Shown: positions 9,276 to 17,415 of the stretch, in pieces
How positions within the stretch are numbered: position 1 is the stretch's first letter
How the letters are laid out: the number at the start of each line of letters is the position of its first letter
From: Ectobacillus polymachus
GTDB lineage: Bacteria; Bacillota; Bacilli; Bacillales; Bacillaceae_G
DNA length: 64,000 nt
Assembly: GCF_048159605.1 (NCBI RefSeq)
Contig: NZ_JBLREB010000005.1
Location: forward strand, 62,001 to 126,000
Reading direction: 5' to 3'
Program-made: the position numbers and the translations under genes
Notes under the pieces: generated by a model
What the model was told of the DNA's origin: nothing
Database searches by the model: none
The model's input: only the letters and a program-made list of their open reading frames with translations

Positions 9276-9310
9276 GAACATCTCTCCTCAAAAATGAGGA
9301 GGGATGCTTT
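9276..9310 (+). terminator. Hairpin after DUF445 gene
   Basis: CATCTCTCCTCA-aaaa-TGAGGAGGGATG forms a stem of about 12 pairs (one G-U), followed by CTTTCT. The weak T-tract makes termination likely but not certain. Confidence 0.65.
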
Positions 9311-9542
9311 CTATTACACAATTATATCTTTCTAAAAAATTTGTCGAATAAACTCAATATTTCCTCAACATTTTTCAACATTTTGTAAACTACATGTAAT
9401 AAGACTTCGCCATGATGTGTGTTACTATTATAACGAACTACATAATCATCATTCATTTGTCAATTTGATTGTAACTATAATTACCAATACATTAGGATGT
9501 AATTTCAATATATATATTCGGTAGCAACGGAGGGATTCTAGC

Positions 9543-10196
9543 ATGAAAGTAATAAAGCGGGGATTCATTCCCCTCTTTTTACTGCCTATTGTACTTTTTT
9601 TATTAATGATTTGGTTAAATAACAACGTAATGATTTTCCCGTACTTCCAATCGACTGATTCAGCCGGTTCCCCAACGAAAGTACTCGGTTATAAATCCGA
9701 AATTCAAAAAGAATTAAATAAATATCAGCTCGGTGATTTTACCAATGTTTTACTAGCCATTATGTACCAAGAAAGTCGTGGAGAGGGCAATGATCCGATG
9801 CAAGCATCAGAATCGGCTGGTTTAAAACGAAATGCAATTCTCAATCCCTCAGAAAGTATTGAACAAGGTGTGTCTCATTTTTATCAAATGTATGTGCTTG
9901 GTAAAAAAAACAATGTTGACATGGACACAATTATTCAAAGCTACAATATGGGACCCGGTTATATTCACTTTGTAGCTGAAAATGGATTTAAGCATACGGA
10001 AGAATTAGCAAAAGCATATTCGAAAATGCAAGTGGAGAAAAATCCAACCATGTATACATGCGGAGGCTTTAAAGGTAATTTTCGCTATCCATATTGCTTC
10101 GGAGATTTCACTTACGCATCGAAAGTACAGCAGAAGTTAGCCGTTGTTGAGAAATCAATGCAAACAAACAATGCAAAGATAGCATTTGCTAAATAA
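9543..10196 (+). CDS. Membrane-anchored lysozyme-like peptidoglycan hydrolase
   Basis: 217 aa with one N-terminal membrane segment (residues 8-28, FIPLFLLPIVLFLLMIWL) and an extracellular lysozyme-like domain from about residue 55. The likely catalytic Glu is in LLAIMYQESRGEGNDPMQ, followed by SIEQGVSHFYQMY and IQSYNMGPGYI, the pattern of the lysozyme-like domain of CwlT and related muramidases. No second peptidase domain (CwlT has an NlpC/P60), so this is a stand-alone glycan-cleaving enzyme. Translation starts at ATG 9543, with GGAGGG about 9 nt upstream. Confidence 0.88.
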   Translation: MKVIKRGFIPLFLLPIVLFLLMIWLNNNVMIFPYFQSTDSAGSPTKVLGYKSEIQKELNKYQLGDFTNVLLAIMYQESRGEGNDPMQASESAGLKRNAILNPSESIEQGVSHFYQMYVLGKKNNVDMDTIIQSYNMGPGYIHFVAENGFKHTEELAKAYSKMQVEKNPTMYTCGGFKGNFRYPYCFGDFTYASKVQQKLAVVEKSMQTNNAKIAFAK

Positions 10197-10208
10197 TTTT
10201 TAAACTAA

Positions 10209-10247
10209 CCAAAAAATCCCAGCCATTTATAGCTAGGATTTTTTTTT
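10209..10247. terminator. Intrinsic terminator between convergent genes
   Basis: AAATCCCAGCC and GGCT/AGGATT-type pairing (AATCC-AGC...GCT-GGATT) around a short AT loop, followed by nine T on the + strand. Confidence 0.75.
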
Positions 10248-10267
10248 GTTTATAGAAGTTTGTTTTA

Positions 10268-11008
10268 CTACCCCTCTATGGTTGTCATATAAGCTTGTTC
10301 ACGCTTTTGTTTACTTCGATATGCAAGAAAGGAAGCAAGTACACTGCTTTCGTACAAAAGAATAAGCGGAACACTTACAGATAAGTGAGAAACAAGTTCT
10401 GGCGGAGAAATACAGCATGCTACAATAACTAAAATAAAATATGCATATCTTCTGGCTTTACGTAAATACATTGGTTTAACAAGGCCAATGCTTGTAAGAA
10501 ACATAAACACAACAGGCATATCAAAGCTTAGAGCAAATGGAATAACAAGATGCATGATAAAACCAAAATATTTTTCCACTGTATACATTTCTCGGAACAC
10601 ATCTCCACCAAGAAACGTAATAAAGGAAAGAATATTAGGCAATACAAAAAAATAACCGATAACTAGACCAATAGCAAATAGTATAAATAATAGAGGTATA
10701 TACATAAGTGTTGCTCTTCTCTCATATTCACGTAGCGCTGGTTTGACGAAAAGCCAGCACTGAAAGGCCGCAACTGGTATGGTGCATAATATAGCTATTA
10801 CCGCTGCTAATGTAATATAAAGAGATAAAATGTCTCCTGGTCCAAGAACAACCAGCTTTGTCGTTAAATTTCTCGTAATAAACTGATACAACGGCTTTAC
10901 CCCTGCAAACCCCAAAATTAAAAATATAACAAAAGAAGTAATCGTAATAATAAGACGTTTCCTAAGTTCTTCAATATGTTCAACATAATGGAATTCTTCA
11001 AGATTCAT
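10268..11008 (-). CDS. tatC: Sec-independent protein translocase TatC
   Basis: Core receptor component of the twin-arginine translocon, 246 aa, six membrane helices. N-terminal family motif HIEELRKRLI (about 10-19), the conserved loop with the ...KPALREYERR segment, and the later FGFIMHLVIPFALSFDMPVV region are visible. No tatA gene is adjacent within the window, so the partner must be elsewhere. The C-terminal tail is short and charged (YRSKQKREQAYMTTIEG). RBS AGGAGT lies upstream of ATG 11008. Confidence 0.94.
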   Translation of the reverse strand: MNLEEFHYVEHIEELRKRLIITITSFVIFLILGFAGVKPLYQFITRNLTTKLVVLGPGDILSLYITLAAVIAILCTIPVAAFQCWLFVKPALREYERRATLMYIPLLFILFAIGLVIGYFFVLPNILSFITFLGGDVFREMYTVEKYFGFIMHLVIPFALSFDMPVVFMFLTSIGLVKPMYLRKARRYAYFILVIVACCISPPELVSHLSVSVPLILLYESSVLASFLAYRSKQKREQAYMTTIEG

Positions 11009-11141
11009 AGGCTATAAACTCCTAACATAGAGTATGATGCTTTCCTTACCTCAGGGTTTTCTTTCCAGTCAACCTTTACCATTTTGACCTTACTGCCTTT
11101 AAATAGAGGGAGATTAAATACCTTCCAGTACTACCATACTA

Positions 11142-11510
11142 TCATTTTCCTAGAGCTAGACTAATGATAAGAATAATAAATACGATAGAGGTTATAGCAA
11201 CGTATATATAATCCTTTTCCTTTAAAAAAACAATAATAGTTACCGCTACACGAAGTACTGGTGTGAGGATAAGCAAGACCAAACCTGTTAACATAATACC
11301 ATAAGGTTTTAATGACAAACATCCCATAATAATCTCTCGAATTGAAGTAGGATATGTATCGCCTGGATAACCGCTGTGACCTGACAGTAAAAACATAAGC
11401 ATCCCAGTTATAATCACTGTTCCACTCATGATAACGCCAATTCGAATAAATAAACTAACAACTACTTCTATATCAACTGGTTGTTTTTGTTTTCTCTCTT
11501 GCTGCATCAT
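11142..11510 (-). CDS. DUF1634 membrane protein (partner of TauE/SafE exporter)
   Basis: 122 aa, three to four hydrophobic helices, DUF1634 family. Its start overlaps the end of the upstream TauE/SafE gene (11507-11510), so the two are coupled. DUF1634 proteins are frequently found next to TauE/SafE permeases, which suggests an accessory subunit; function is otherwise unknown. Confidence 0.82.
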   Translation of the reverse strand: MMQQERKQKQPVDIEVVVSLFIRIGVIMSGTVIITGMLMFLLSGHSGYPGDTYPTSIREIIMGCLSLKPYGIMLTGLVLLILTPVLRVAVTIIVFLKEKDYIYVAITSIVFIILIISLALGK

Positions 11511-12349
11511 TTCAATCCCACTCCTTGGATCATCATTTGTATTGCAATATACGCAAGAATTGGAATGAATATCTTTCGAATGGTTTTACTTTTCATGAAT
11601 TGCATCAATCGGGCCCCAATAGTAGAACCTATTAGAACGCCAATCGCAACTGGTGCAGCAATTTTCGGATCAATATCTCCGCGAACAAGATAAACCCCAG
11701 CACTTGCTGCTCCGGTAACCCCCATCATAAAATTACTCGTTGCACTTGAAACTTTTAAAGGAAGCTTCATAAATATATCCATTGCCATCACCTTAAAACT
11801 TCCACTACCGATACCAAGAAGCCCTGAAATAATACCAGCACCATACATAACCCCAAGACCACCATACACATTATCTACTTGGTAAGAGACGTCTTTACGT
11901 AGCACCTTGTCATAGTACTTATTATTTAGCTTAAGCTTTTTCGCTAGCGGATGTGTAGGAACATCTCCTGGCAGTTCACTCTTCGTTTTCTTTATCATAG
12001 CAGCTGCGGAGTATAGAAGAAGAAGGCCAAATGTAATATAAAGAAATTTCGGTGAAACAAGACCACCAATAAACGCACCTGAAATTGCACCGACCGTAGT
12101 TGCAATCTCTAAGAGCATTCCTATACGAATATTTGTAATTCGATCGCGTATGTAAGCAATGGCCGCTCCACTTGACGTTGCAATAACTGTAATGATACTT
12201 GCTCCAATTGCATGATCAATGTCTATTCCAAATAATAACGTTAGAATCGGCGTAACAATAATGCCTCCTCCTAATCCCAGAATAGAACCAAGGATTCCTG
12301 CAAAAATAGCCATTCCTAGTATTTGAAGTGCTAGAAGTGTCAAGTACAT
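11507..12349 (-). CDS. TauE/SafE family sulfite/organosulfur-type exporter
   Basis: 280-aa polytopic membrane protein of the TauE/SafE (DUF81) family, thought to export small oxyanions such as sulfite or sulfoacetate. The two half-repeats each start with a Gly-rich signature: GILGSILGLGGGIIVTPILT at the N-terminus and GAGIISGLLGIGSGSFKV in the second half. I chose the ATG at 12349, which has AAGGGGAG very close upstream (tight spacing); an in-frame TTG eleven codons earlier has no ribosome site. It overlaps the DUF1634 gene by 4 nt. Confidence 0.88.
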   Translation of the reverse strand: MYLTLLALQILGMAIFAGILGSILGLGGGIIVTPILTLLFGIDIDHAIGASIITVIATSSGAAIAYIRDRITNIRIGMLLEIATTVGAISGAFIGGLVSPKFLYITFGLLLLYSAAAMIKKTKSELPGDVPTHPLAKKLKLNNKYYDKVLRKDVSYQVDNVYGGLGVMYGAGIISGLLGIGSGSFKVMAMDIFMKLPLKVSSATSNFMMGVTGAASAGVYLVRGDIDPKIAAPVAIGVLIGSTIGARLMQFMKSKTIRKIFIPILAYIAIQMMIQGVGLK

Positions 12350-12602
12350 TCTCCCCTTATCAATTAATGTAATGCAAAACAAATACTTTTTTTAGAGTAG
12401 GATGAATTTGATATTTATGATTACATGGGTAAAAAATATACTCTACTCTCTTTGTCATTACGTACATACTATAGTACGTAAATAAAGTCTATTCAAGGTA
12501 ATTTAATGCCATGAATTACCTTTGTTAAACCTCTAGAAGTTTCACTTTATATTGTATCAATTTTTACAGGAAGATATATTGGAAGAAATACGAATTTTTC
12601 AC

Positions 12603-12647
12603 TTGACGGAATATAGTTACTATTGTAAACTTACTTACATAAAGTAA
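12603..12647 (+). promoter_or_regulatory. Promoter and overlapping palindromic operator of the dioxygenase gene
   Basis: TTGACG (12603-12608), 17-nt spacer, TAAACT (12626-12631). A perfect inverted repeat TTACTT-acata-AAGTAA covers 12631-12647 directly at the -10 edge. The TACT...AGTA half-sites resemble operators of DUF24/MarR-type quinone-sensing repressors (YodB, CatR), which would fit regulation of a ring-cleaving dioxygenase. The remaining divergent region 12350-12602 shows only AT-rich sequence. Confidence 0.6.
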
Positions 12648-12680
12648 TTAACTAATTTACAATTAAGGAGGCTAATTAGG

Positions 12681-13448
12681 ATGATGCCATCTTTATTTTT
12701 AGCACACGGATCTCCCATGCTTGCGATAGAACAAACACCTTATACACAGTTTCTAGCTGATCTTGGCGAACAACTTCGTCCAAAGGCAATCATTGTTTTT
12801 ACAGCTCACTGGGAAAGCAGCGAACTTACTATTTCCTCTTCTGATAATGAATATGATACCATTTATGATTTCGGAGGATTTCCACCAGAATTATATACCA
12901 TTAAATATCGTGCGAAAGGTTCTTCTGAGGTTGCTGCCGTACTTGCAGAAAAGCTAACACAGAGTGGAATACCTGTTAGAAAAGACATGTCACGTGGTTT
13001 AGATCATGGGGCATGGACACTATTACATCGAATATATCCAAAAGCTGATATTCCTGTTGTACAGGTTTCCATTCATCCTTATCTTTCTCCTGCTGAACAA
13101 TATAAAATCGGAGAAGCGATTCGTGAATTAAGGGAAGAAGATATTCTTATCATCGGTAGCGGCGTAACCGTTCATAACCTACGTATGATCGAATGGGATC
13201 AAACAACACCTGAAAAATGGGCTGTTGAATTTGATGATTGGTTAATCGATCATATTCAGAAAAAAGATTTACAGTCCCTTTTCAAATATGCAGAATTAGC
13301 ACCTAATGCTCGCCTTGCAGTACCACGCCCAGAACACTTTGTACCACTATTTATTGCAATGGGAAGCGGAAATCCGGATCAAGAAGCAAAGATTATTAAC
13401 CGTACGTATGATCTTGGTACATTAAGCTATTTGTGCTTTGAATTTTAA
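12681..13448 (+). CDS. DODA-type extradiol ring-opening dioxygenase (LigB family)
   Basis: 255 aa, LigB-type fold (class III extradiol dioxygenase; 4,5-DOPA dioxygenase/YgiD group). It opens catechol-type rings using non-heme iron or zinc. Candidate metal/active-site residues: His9 in LFLAHGSPM, the TAHWES motif (about 41-46), LDHGAWTLL, and SGVTVHNLR. Length is standard for bacterial YgiD. RBS AAGGAGG about 10 nt before ATG 12681. The operator upstream suggests induction by quinones or catechols. Confidence 0.9.
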   Translation: MMPSLFLAHGSPMLAIEQTPYTQFLADLGEQLRPKAIIVFTAHWESSELTISSSDNEYDTIYDFGGFPPELYTIKYRAKGSSEVAAVLAEKLTQSGIPVRKDMSRGLDHGAWTLLHRIYPKADIPVVQVSIHPYLSPAEQYKIGEAIRELREEDILIIGSGVTVHNLRMIEWDQTTPEKWAVEFDDWLIDHIQKKDLQSLFKYAELAPNARLAVPRPEHFVPLFIAMGSGNPDQEAKIINRTYDLGTLSYLCFEF

Positions 13449-13462
13449 TTTGCCAGAATGAA

Positions 13463-13493
13463 AGAACGTGCTATCATCGTAGCACGTTCTTTT
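13463..13493 (+). terminator. Intrinsic terminator
   Basis: GAACGTGCTA-tcatcg-TAGCACGTTC followed by TTTT, 15 nt after the dioxygenase stop. Confidence 0.88.
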
Positions 13494-13616
13494 CCATCAT
13501 TTCTATCTTATTAGCTTTCAGTGCTTGACTCATTTTCTCTTCCTATGATAAATTTACCTAGGTAAATAACTTACAAAAACAAACATAGGAACTTATCACT
13601 TTTAGGAGGACCATCC

Positions 13617-14798
13617 ATGACAAAACCAAAGTTATGGACACCAAATTTCATACGTGTCTCATTTAGTAATTTTTTTCTGTTTTTAGTGTTCTATTGTCTA
13701 CTCGTTACGTTACCTATATATTCCATTCAAACACTACATAGCTCTGCTTCTTCTGCAGGCTTAATGGTTACCGTATTTTTATTTGCTGCTATCATTATTC
13801 GTCCGTTTGCTGGTCAGTGGATTGAACAAATAGGTAGGCGAGCATTTTTTACTATTTCATTAGCAATCTTCTTTATTGCCTCACTTTTGTATTATATTCC
13901 ACATGGGATTATAGGCATATTAGTTCTACGTTTCTTTCATGGAATCGGTTTTGGTATGGCAACAACGGCGACGGGAACTATTGTAGCCGATGTCATTCCA
14001 GATTCCAGGAGAGGGGAAGGAATGGGGTATTTTGCAATGTCAACGAACTTAGCAATGGTATTAGGTCCCTTTCTAGGATTAACGATCTATCAAAGCTTTG
14101 GCATATTCTACTTATTTACTATAGGTTCGGTATTTGCATTCCTTTCACTTATCATTGGTTATTCAATCAAAGTTGCAAACGATATATCAAAAAAGGATCG
14201 TTCCTTACGAAAAGCAGCATTTTCATTTTCGAACCTAGTTGAGGTTTCTGCCATTCGCATTTCACTAGTAGCTTTGTTGTTTGCGCTCGTTTATTCTTCT
14301 ATCCTCTCCTTTGTATCTGTTTATGCGAAAGAAATAGGTTTAGCAAGTTCGGCAAGCTACTTTTTTGTTGTATATGCAATTGTGCTCGTCCTTTCAAGAC
14401 CTTTTACCGGAAGATGGTTTGATGAATATGGTGCAAGCAAAGTAATCTACCCTTCCATTCTTTTGTTTGCTATAGGAATGGTTGTTTTAAGTATTGCAAA
14501 TTCAGCACAATTGTTTCTTCTATCTGCAGCATTAATTGGTTTAGGATGGGGAACAGTGTTTCCCTTTTTTCAAACAATTGCCATTCAAAAGGCTGCCCCT
14601 TCTCGAAAAGGCTTAGCCACTGCTACCTTTCTCTCCATATTTGATTTAGGTATAGGGACTGGATCGATTGTCGTTGGATTTGCCGCTGGTATTGGATTTC
14701 GCTCTCTTTATTTTTATAGTACGTTTATTATTTTACTTGCCATGCTTAGCTATTATCTCGTCTCAACTTATTCATCAACAGAAAAACAGGAGCGATGA
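13617..14798 (+). CDS. MFS transporter
   Basis: 393 aa, twelve predicted membrane helices in two bundles. The loop 2-3 MFS signature appears as RPFAGQWIEQIGRRAFF (about 62-78), and the equivalent in the second half as SRPFTGRWFDEYGASKV. The first ribosome-site-supported start is ATG 13617 (AGGAGG upstream). Similar to the YfcJ/YhhS-like group of drug and metabolite efflux proteins; the substrate cannot be read from sequence. Single gene with its own terminator. Confidence 0.9.
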   Translation: MTKPKLWTPNFIRVSFSNFFLFLVFYCLLVTLPIYSIQTLHSSASSAGLMVTVFLFAAIIIRPFAGQWIEQIGRRAFFTISLAIFFIASLLYYIPHGIIGILVLRFFHGIGFGMATTATGTIVADVIPDSRRGEGMGYFAMSTNLAMVLGPFLGLTIYQSFGIFYLFTIGSVFAFLSLIIGYSIKVANDISKKDRSLRKAAFSFSNLVEVSAIRISLVALLFALVYSSILSFVSVYAKEIGLASSASYFFVVYAIVLVLSRPFTGRWFDEYGASKVIYPSILLFAIGMVVLSIANSAQLFLLSAALIGLGWGTVFPFFQTIAIQKAAPSRKGLATATFLSIFDLGIGTGSIVVGFAAGIGFRSLYFYSTFIILLAMLSYYLVSTYSSTEKQER

Positions 14799-14822
14799 TT
14801 GTCTCAATCATCGCTCCTGTTT
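14789..14822. terminator. Bidirectional terminator
   Basis: CAGGAGCGATGATTG-tct-CAATCATCGCTCCTG, a perfect 15-bp stem followed by TTTT; it overlaps the MFS stop codon and lies between convergent genes. Confidence 0.9.
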
Positions 14823-14825
14823 TAA

Positions 14826-15596
14826 TTATTTACGTTTTGTTATCGTTCCTGAGCTTCCAACCTTCGTCTTTGGAGGTGAATTACTCTTAGGGGGCGTAAT
14901 GCTGGATTGCTTTGGTCCTACATTACTAGATGGTGTATCCGATTTAATTACCTTCCCCTGGTTTCCATCCGTTGACGGTGTGCTCTTATTCGTAATAGTA
15001 CCTTGGGATCCTGCTGATGTACCGGCCCCTCCAGAATCACTTCGTTTAATAATATTCCCTACCCCTTGCTTGGTTAGAGGAGGAAGTGTTTTCTTTTCGT
15101 CTGCCGTTGGTGTGTGATAATCAATACGCGGCTTATAGGTATTTCGATTCGTATACCCGCGATAGTCACCATAATTCGAACCGTTTTGGAAAAATACACG
15201 ATCTAATACACTCGCTAACAAATACCCTTCTAAAAAGGAAGGACTATAATTATTTCGAACAAACTCTTTATTGCTAACTTCGATTAAAGTATCAGTCGGT
15301 TTATCTTTATCCTTTTGAATATTGTATAATTCATCAGGGTAGACAAGAAACATTTGATTTTCGTCTACTTTTGAGCTTTGTTCAGGTTTTTTCTGATCAC
15401 TAAGCTGGCTAGCCACCTCAGGGACAGTCTTATTTTCGGCACGATAAACAAATGATTGCTGGTTTCCGTTATTTACGGCTGAATCGAGAGGATAGAGTGA
15501 ACTAACCGATTGCTGGTTCGCACAGCCAAACAATAACGAAGAAACAAGTACAACTGCAATGGCTGCTTTCAAACTAGTAACGAACCGCTTTAGCAT
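14826..15596 (-). CDS. DUF4247 lipoprotein
   Basis: 256 aa. Lipoprotein signal with lipobox LFGC (Cys25), then a globular DUF4247-like region (about 55-140, with the motif NNYSPSFLEGYLLASVLD) and a low-complexity tail rich in Ser, Gly, Pro and Thr from about 160 that ends SSGTITKRK. Last gene of the leftward PspA/DUF350/DUF4178 cluster, 11 nt after the DUF4178 gene. Function unknown; genomic association suggests envelope stress or membrane maintenance. Confidence 0.78.
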   Translation of the reverse strand: MLKRFVTSLKAAIAVVLVSSLLFGCANQQSVSSLYPLDSAVNNGNQQSFVYRAENKTVPEVASQLSDQKKPEQSSKVDENQMFLVYPDELYNIQKDKDKPTDTLIEVSNKEFVRNNYSPSFLEGYLLASVLDRVFFQNGSNYGDYRGYTNRNTYKPRIDYHTPTADEKKTLPPLTKQGVGNIIKRSDSGGAGTSAGSQGTITNKSTPSTDGNQGKVIKSDTPSSNVGPKQSSITPPKSNSPPKTKVGSSGTITKRK

Positions 15597-15607
15597 AATC
15601 GTCCCTC

Positions 15608-16114
15608 CTACGTTCCTCGTATAATTTGTACATCAGCAGTCAGGATAGATTCTCCTTCATACATCATCATACGTCCATCCTGCCATTCAAGCCGCAATAA
15701 CTTGTGATTGTCAGATTGAAATTCCCAAATATATTGTTCACCGGAGGATGAAAATGGAGTTTTTCCTTGATTCATTACTTGAGCACTAAATTGCTCCTCC
15801 ATATGATACGCTACATCATCCATATTGATTGTTGTCGGTACCTCTTGAATAGAATCGAGACGTCCATCAATCGGTGTATATAATTCATAATACAGTTTTT
15901 CTCTGCTTTCTACTTTTAGATATCTTATTGTATTGCCATCTTGTAAAGTTAAAAAGATTTCATTTCGATCTCTCAAACTCGTTTTACCAATAATCTCGTA
16001 GGTAATTAACGATACTTCCAAAATGTCTCCGGGTACTAATGTTAATACGCTCTTTTCCTGCTTTGGAGGCTCGGGCTTCTTCATAATATTTTTAATACGA
16101 TTAAATATACTCAC
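15608..16114 (-). CDS. DUF4178 domain protein
   Basis: 168-aa soluble protein. The core (about residues 20-160) fits DUF4178: SVLTLVPGDILEVSLITYEIIGK, then alternating beta strands such as YIWEFQSDNHKLLRLEWQD. No signal peptide or helix. Lies between DUF350 and DUF4247 genes in a short-spaced operon. DUF4178 proteins recur with PspA-like and DUF350 proteins, comparable in composition to the E. coli yjfIJKLM set. Biochemical role unknown. Confidence 0.78.
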   Translation of the reverse strand: MSIFNRIKNIMKKPEPPKQEKSVLTLVPGDILEVSLITYEIIGKTSLRDRNEIFLTLQDGNTIRYLKVESREKLYYELYTPIDGRLDSIQEVPTTINMDDVAYHMEEQFSAQVMNQGKTPFSSSGEQYIWEFQSDNHKLLRLEWQDGRMMMYEGESILTADVQIIRGT

Positions 16115-16135
16115 AAGTCTACTCTCCCTCTAGTT

Positions 16136-16558
16136 TTATAGACAAGCAGCTAAAATAAGCGCTCCCACTATATGCAAGGAACCGCTTACGAGAGCAAATG
16201 CAACCTTACCTTGCAATGTTCCCTCATCTAAATCAAAATTTGCCATACGATGTAATATCATTTGCACGACAAATTGGAGAATGACTAATATTATAAAGGA
16301 AACAATGGAGGCGAGTAATGCTTGCCATAAATCATTGGATTTTAAAATCGATTGTGACAAAATATAACCTTGAGCAAACAATTTCATAACAAAGCGTGTT
16401 GCAACCGCGGTATTTCCCTTTTTCATCTCTGCTAAGTCATTGTATTTGGTAAATAAAGAATCTATCCACATAAGTATGAAAAGGGTTACCGTTCCCGCAA
16501 TCGTCCAAACGAGCATTGCCACAACGTTCATCCACGTCATTGCCTGTTCTCTCCTCAC
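16136..16558 (-). CDS. DUF350 family membrane protein (YjfL-like)
   Basis: 140 aa with four hydrophobic segments, two repeats of a two-helix unit typical of DUF350 (first half TIAGTVTLFILMWIDSLFTKYNDLAEMKKGNTAVA; second around LDEGTLQGKVAFALVSGSLHI). The N-terminal start ATG 16558 has AGGAGAG upstream. Upstream lies a perfect 14-bp palindrome separating it from pspA. Function unknown, associated with PspA-type clusters. Confidence 0.82.
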   Translation of the reverse strand: MRREQAMTWMNVVAMLVWTIAGTVTLFILMWIDSLFTKYNDLAEMKKGNTAVATRFVMKLFAQGYILSQSILKSNDLWQALLASIVSFIILVILQFVVQMILHRMANFDLDEGTLQGKVAFALVSGSLHIVGALILAACL

Positions 16559-16577
16559 ATGTAAGTTTCTATATATT

Positions 16578-16615
16578 ACCTAAGCATGTTTCTTAAAATG
16601 CAAACATGCTTAGGT
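16578..16615. promoter_or_regulatory. Perfect 14-bp inverted repeat between pspA and the DUF350 gene
   Basis: ACCTAAGCATGTTT (16578-16591) and AAACATGCTTAGGT (16602-16615) with a 10-nt loop. Neither strand has a following T-tract, so it is either an mRNA processing/stability hairpin or an operator. Confidence 0.6.
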
Positions 16616-16644
16616 GACAATATAAAACTATGCTTACCTACTTC

Positions 16645-17310
16645 TTATTGTTCATATTTCTTCATTAACTTTGCTAACTCGTCTTCGACTTCTTTATCTT
16701 TACCCATGTTTGCAAACTCTTCATCAAGGGATTTTTCTTTTTGATACACTTCCCCGCTTGCTTCTGCCTCTGCTTCCAATTGAAGTGCCTTATCTTCCAT
16801 TCTCTTTAATCCTGCTAATGCAGTACTAGAATCAAAACCAGACATTGCCTGGTTAATATTCTTTTGGGCTTTCGCAGCATTTACTCTTGCTACGAGTGTT
16901 TCACGTTTATTTTTTAGTTCTGTCACTTGCTTACGCATTTCTTCCAGCTTTGTTCGAAGATTTTCAGCTGCTACCTTATTTTGCTCGTAACTTGCCTTGT
17001 ACTCGTCACGTTTTTGTTCTGCATTCTTCTTCTCTTCCAGCGCTCTGCGTGCAAGATCAATATTTTTCGCCTGTACAGCTAAATTAGCTTGTTCATCACG
17101 TTTATTTACTAATGCTTCTTGTTCTTCGTAAAGTAATTTGAATTTCTTCTCAAGGGCAATTTGTGCTGCAACACTTTTCTCAGCTTCTGCTAAATCCTCT
17201 TGCATATCACGTAAATATTGATCTGTCATCTTAATTGGATCTTCGGCTTTTTCAATAAGAGCATATACATTTGACATTGTTAAATCACGTAATCTTTTGA
17301 AGATTGACAT
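16645..17310 (-). CDS. pspA: PspA/IM30 family protein
   Basis: 221-aa, almost entirely coiled-coil protein of the PspA/Vipp1 (ESCRT-III-like) superfamily, which coats and stabilises stressed membranes. It starts MSIFKRLRDLTMSNVYALIE, with the amphipathic N-terminal helix and the EDPIKMTDQYLRDMQEDLAEAEKSV region, followed by long charged helices. The ATG at 17310 is chosen because GGAGG lies 9 nt upstream and the resulting N-terminus matches the family; the frame is open further upstream. First of the DUF350/DUF4178/DUF4247 genes, 85 nt downstream. Confidence 0.92.
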   Translation of the reverse strand: MSIFKRLRDLTMSNVYALIEKAEDPIKMTDQYLRDMQEDLAEAEKSVAAQIALEKKFKLLYEEQEALVNKRDEQANLAVQAKNIDLARRALEEKKNAEQKRDEYKASYEQNKVAAENLRTKLEEMRKQVTELKNKRETLVARVNAAKAQKNINQAMSGFDSSTALAGLKRMEDKALQLEAEAEASGEVYQKEKSLDEEFANMGKDKEVEDELAKLMKKYEQ

Positions 17311-17415
17311 GGATAACTTCCTCCAATCGTTTTTTAAAGATGTAAGTTTCCTACCCTCATAGTAACATATTCTATACAACTGTTAAAATTTAATAATGAA
17401 AACAAAAATCTTCCA

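Noticed and set aside
12358..12382. Upstream TTG start for the TauE/SafE gene
   Set aside because: No ribosome site before it; the ATG at 12349 has AAGGGGAG close by, although the spacing is short.
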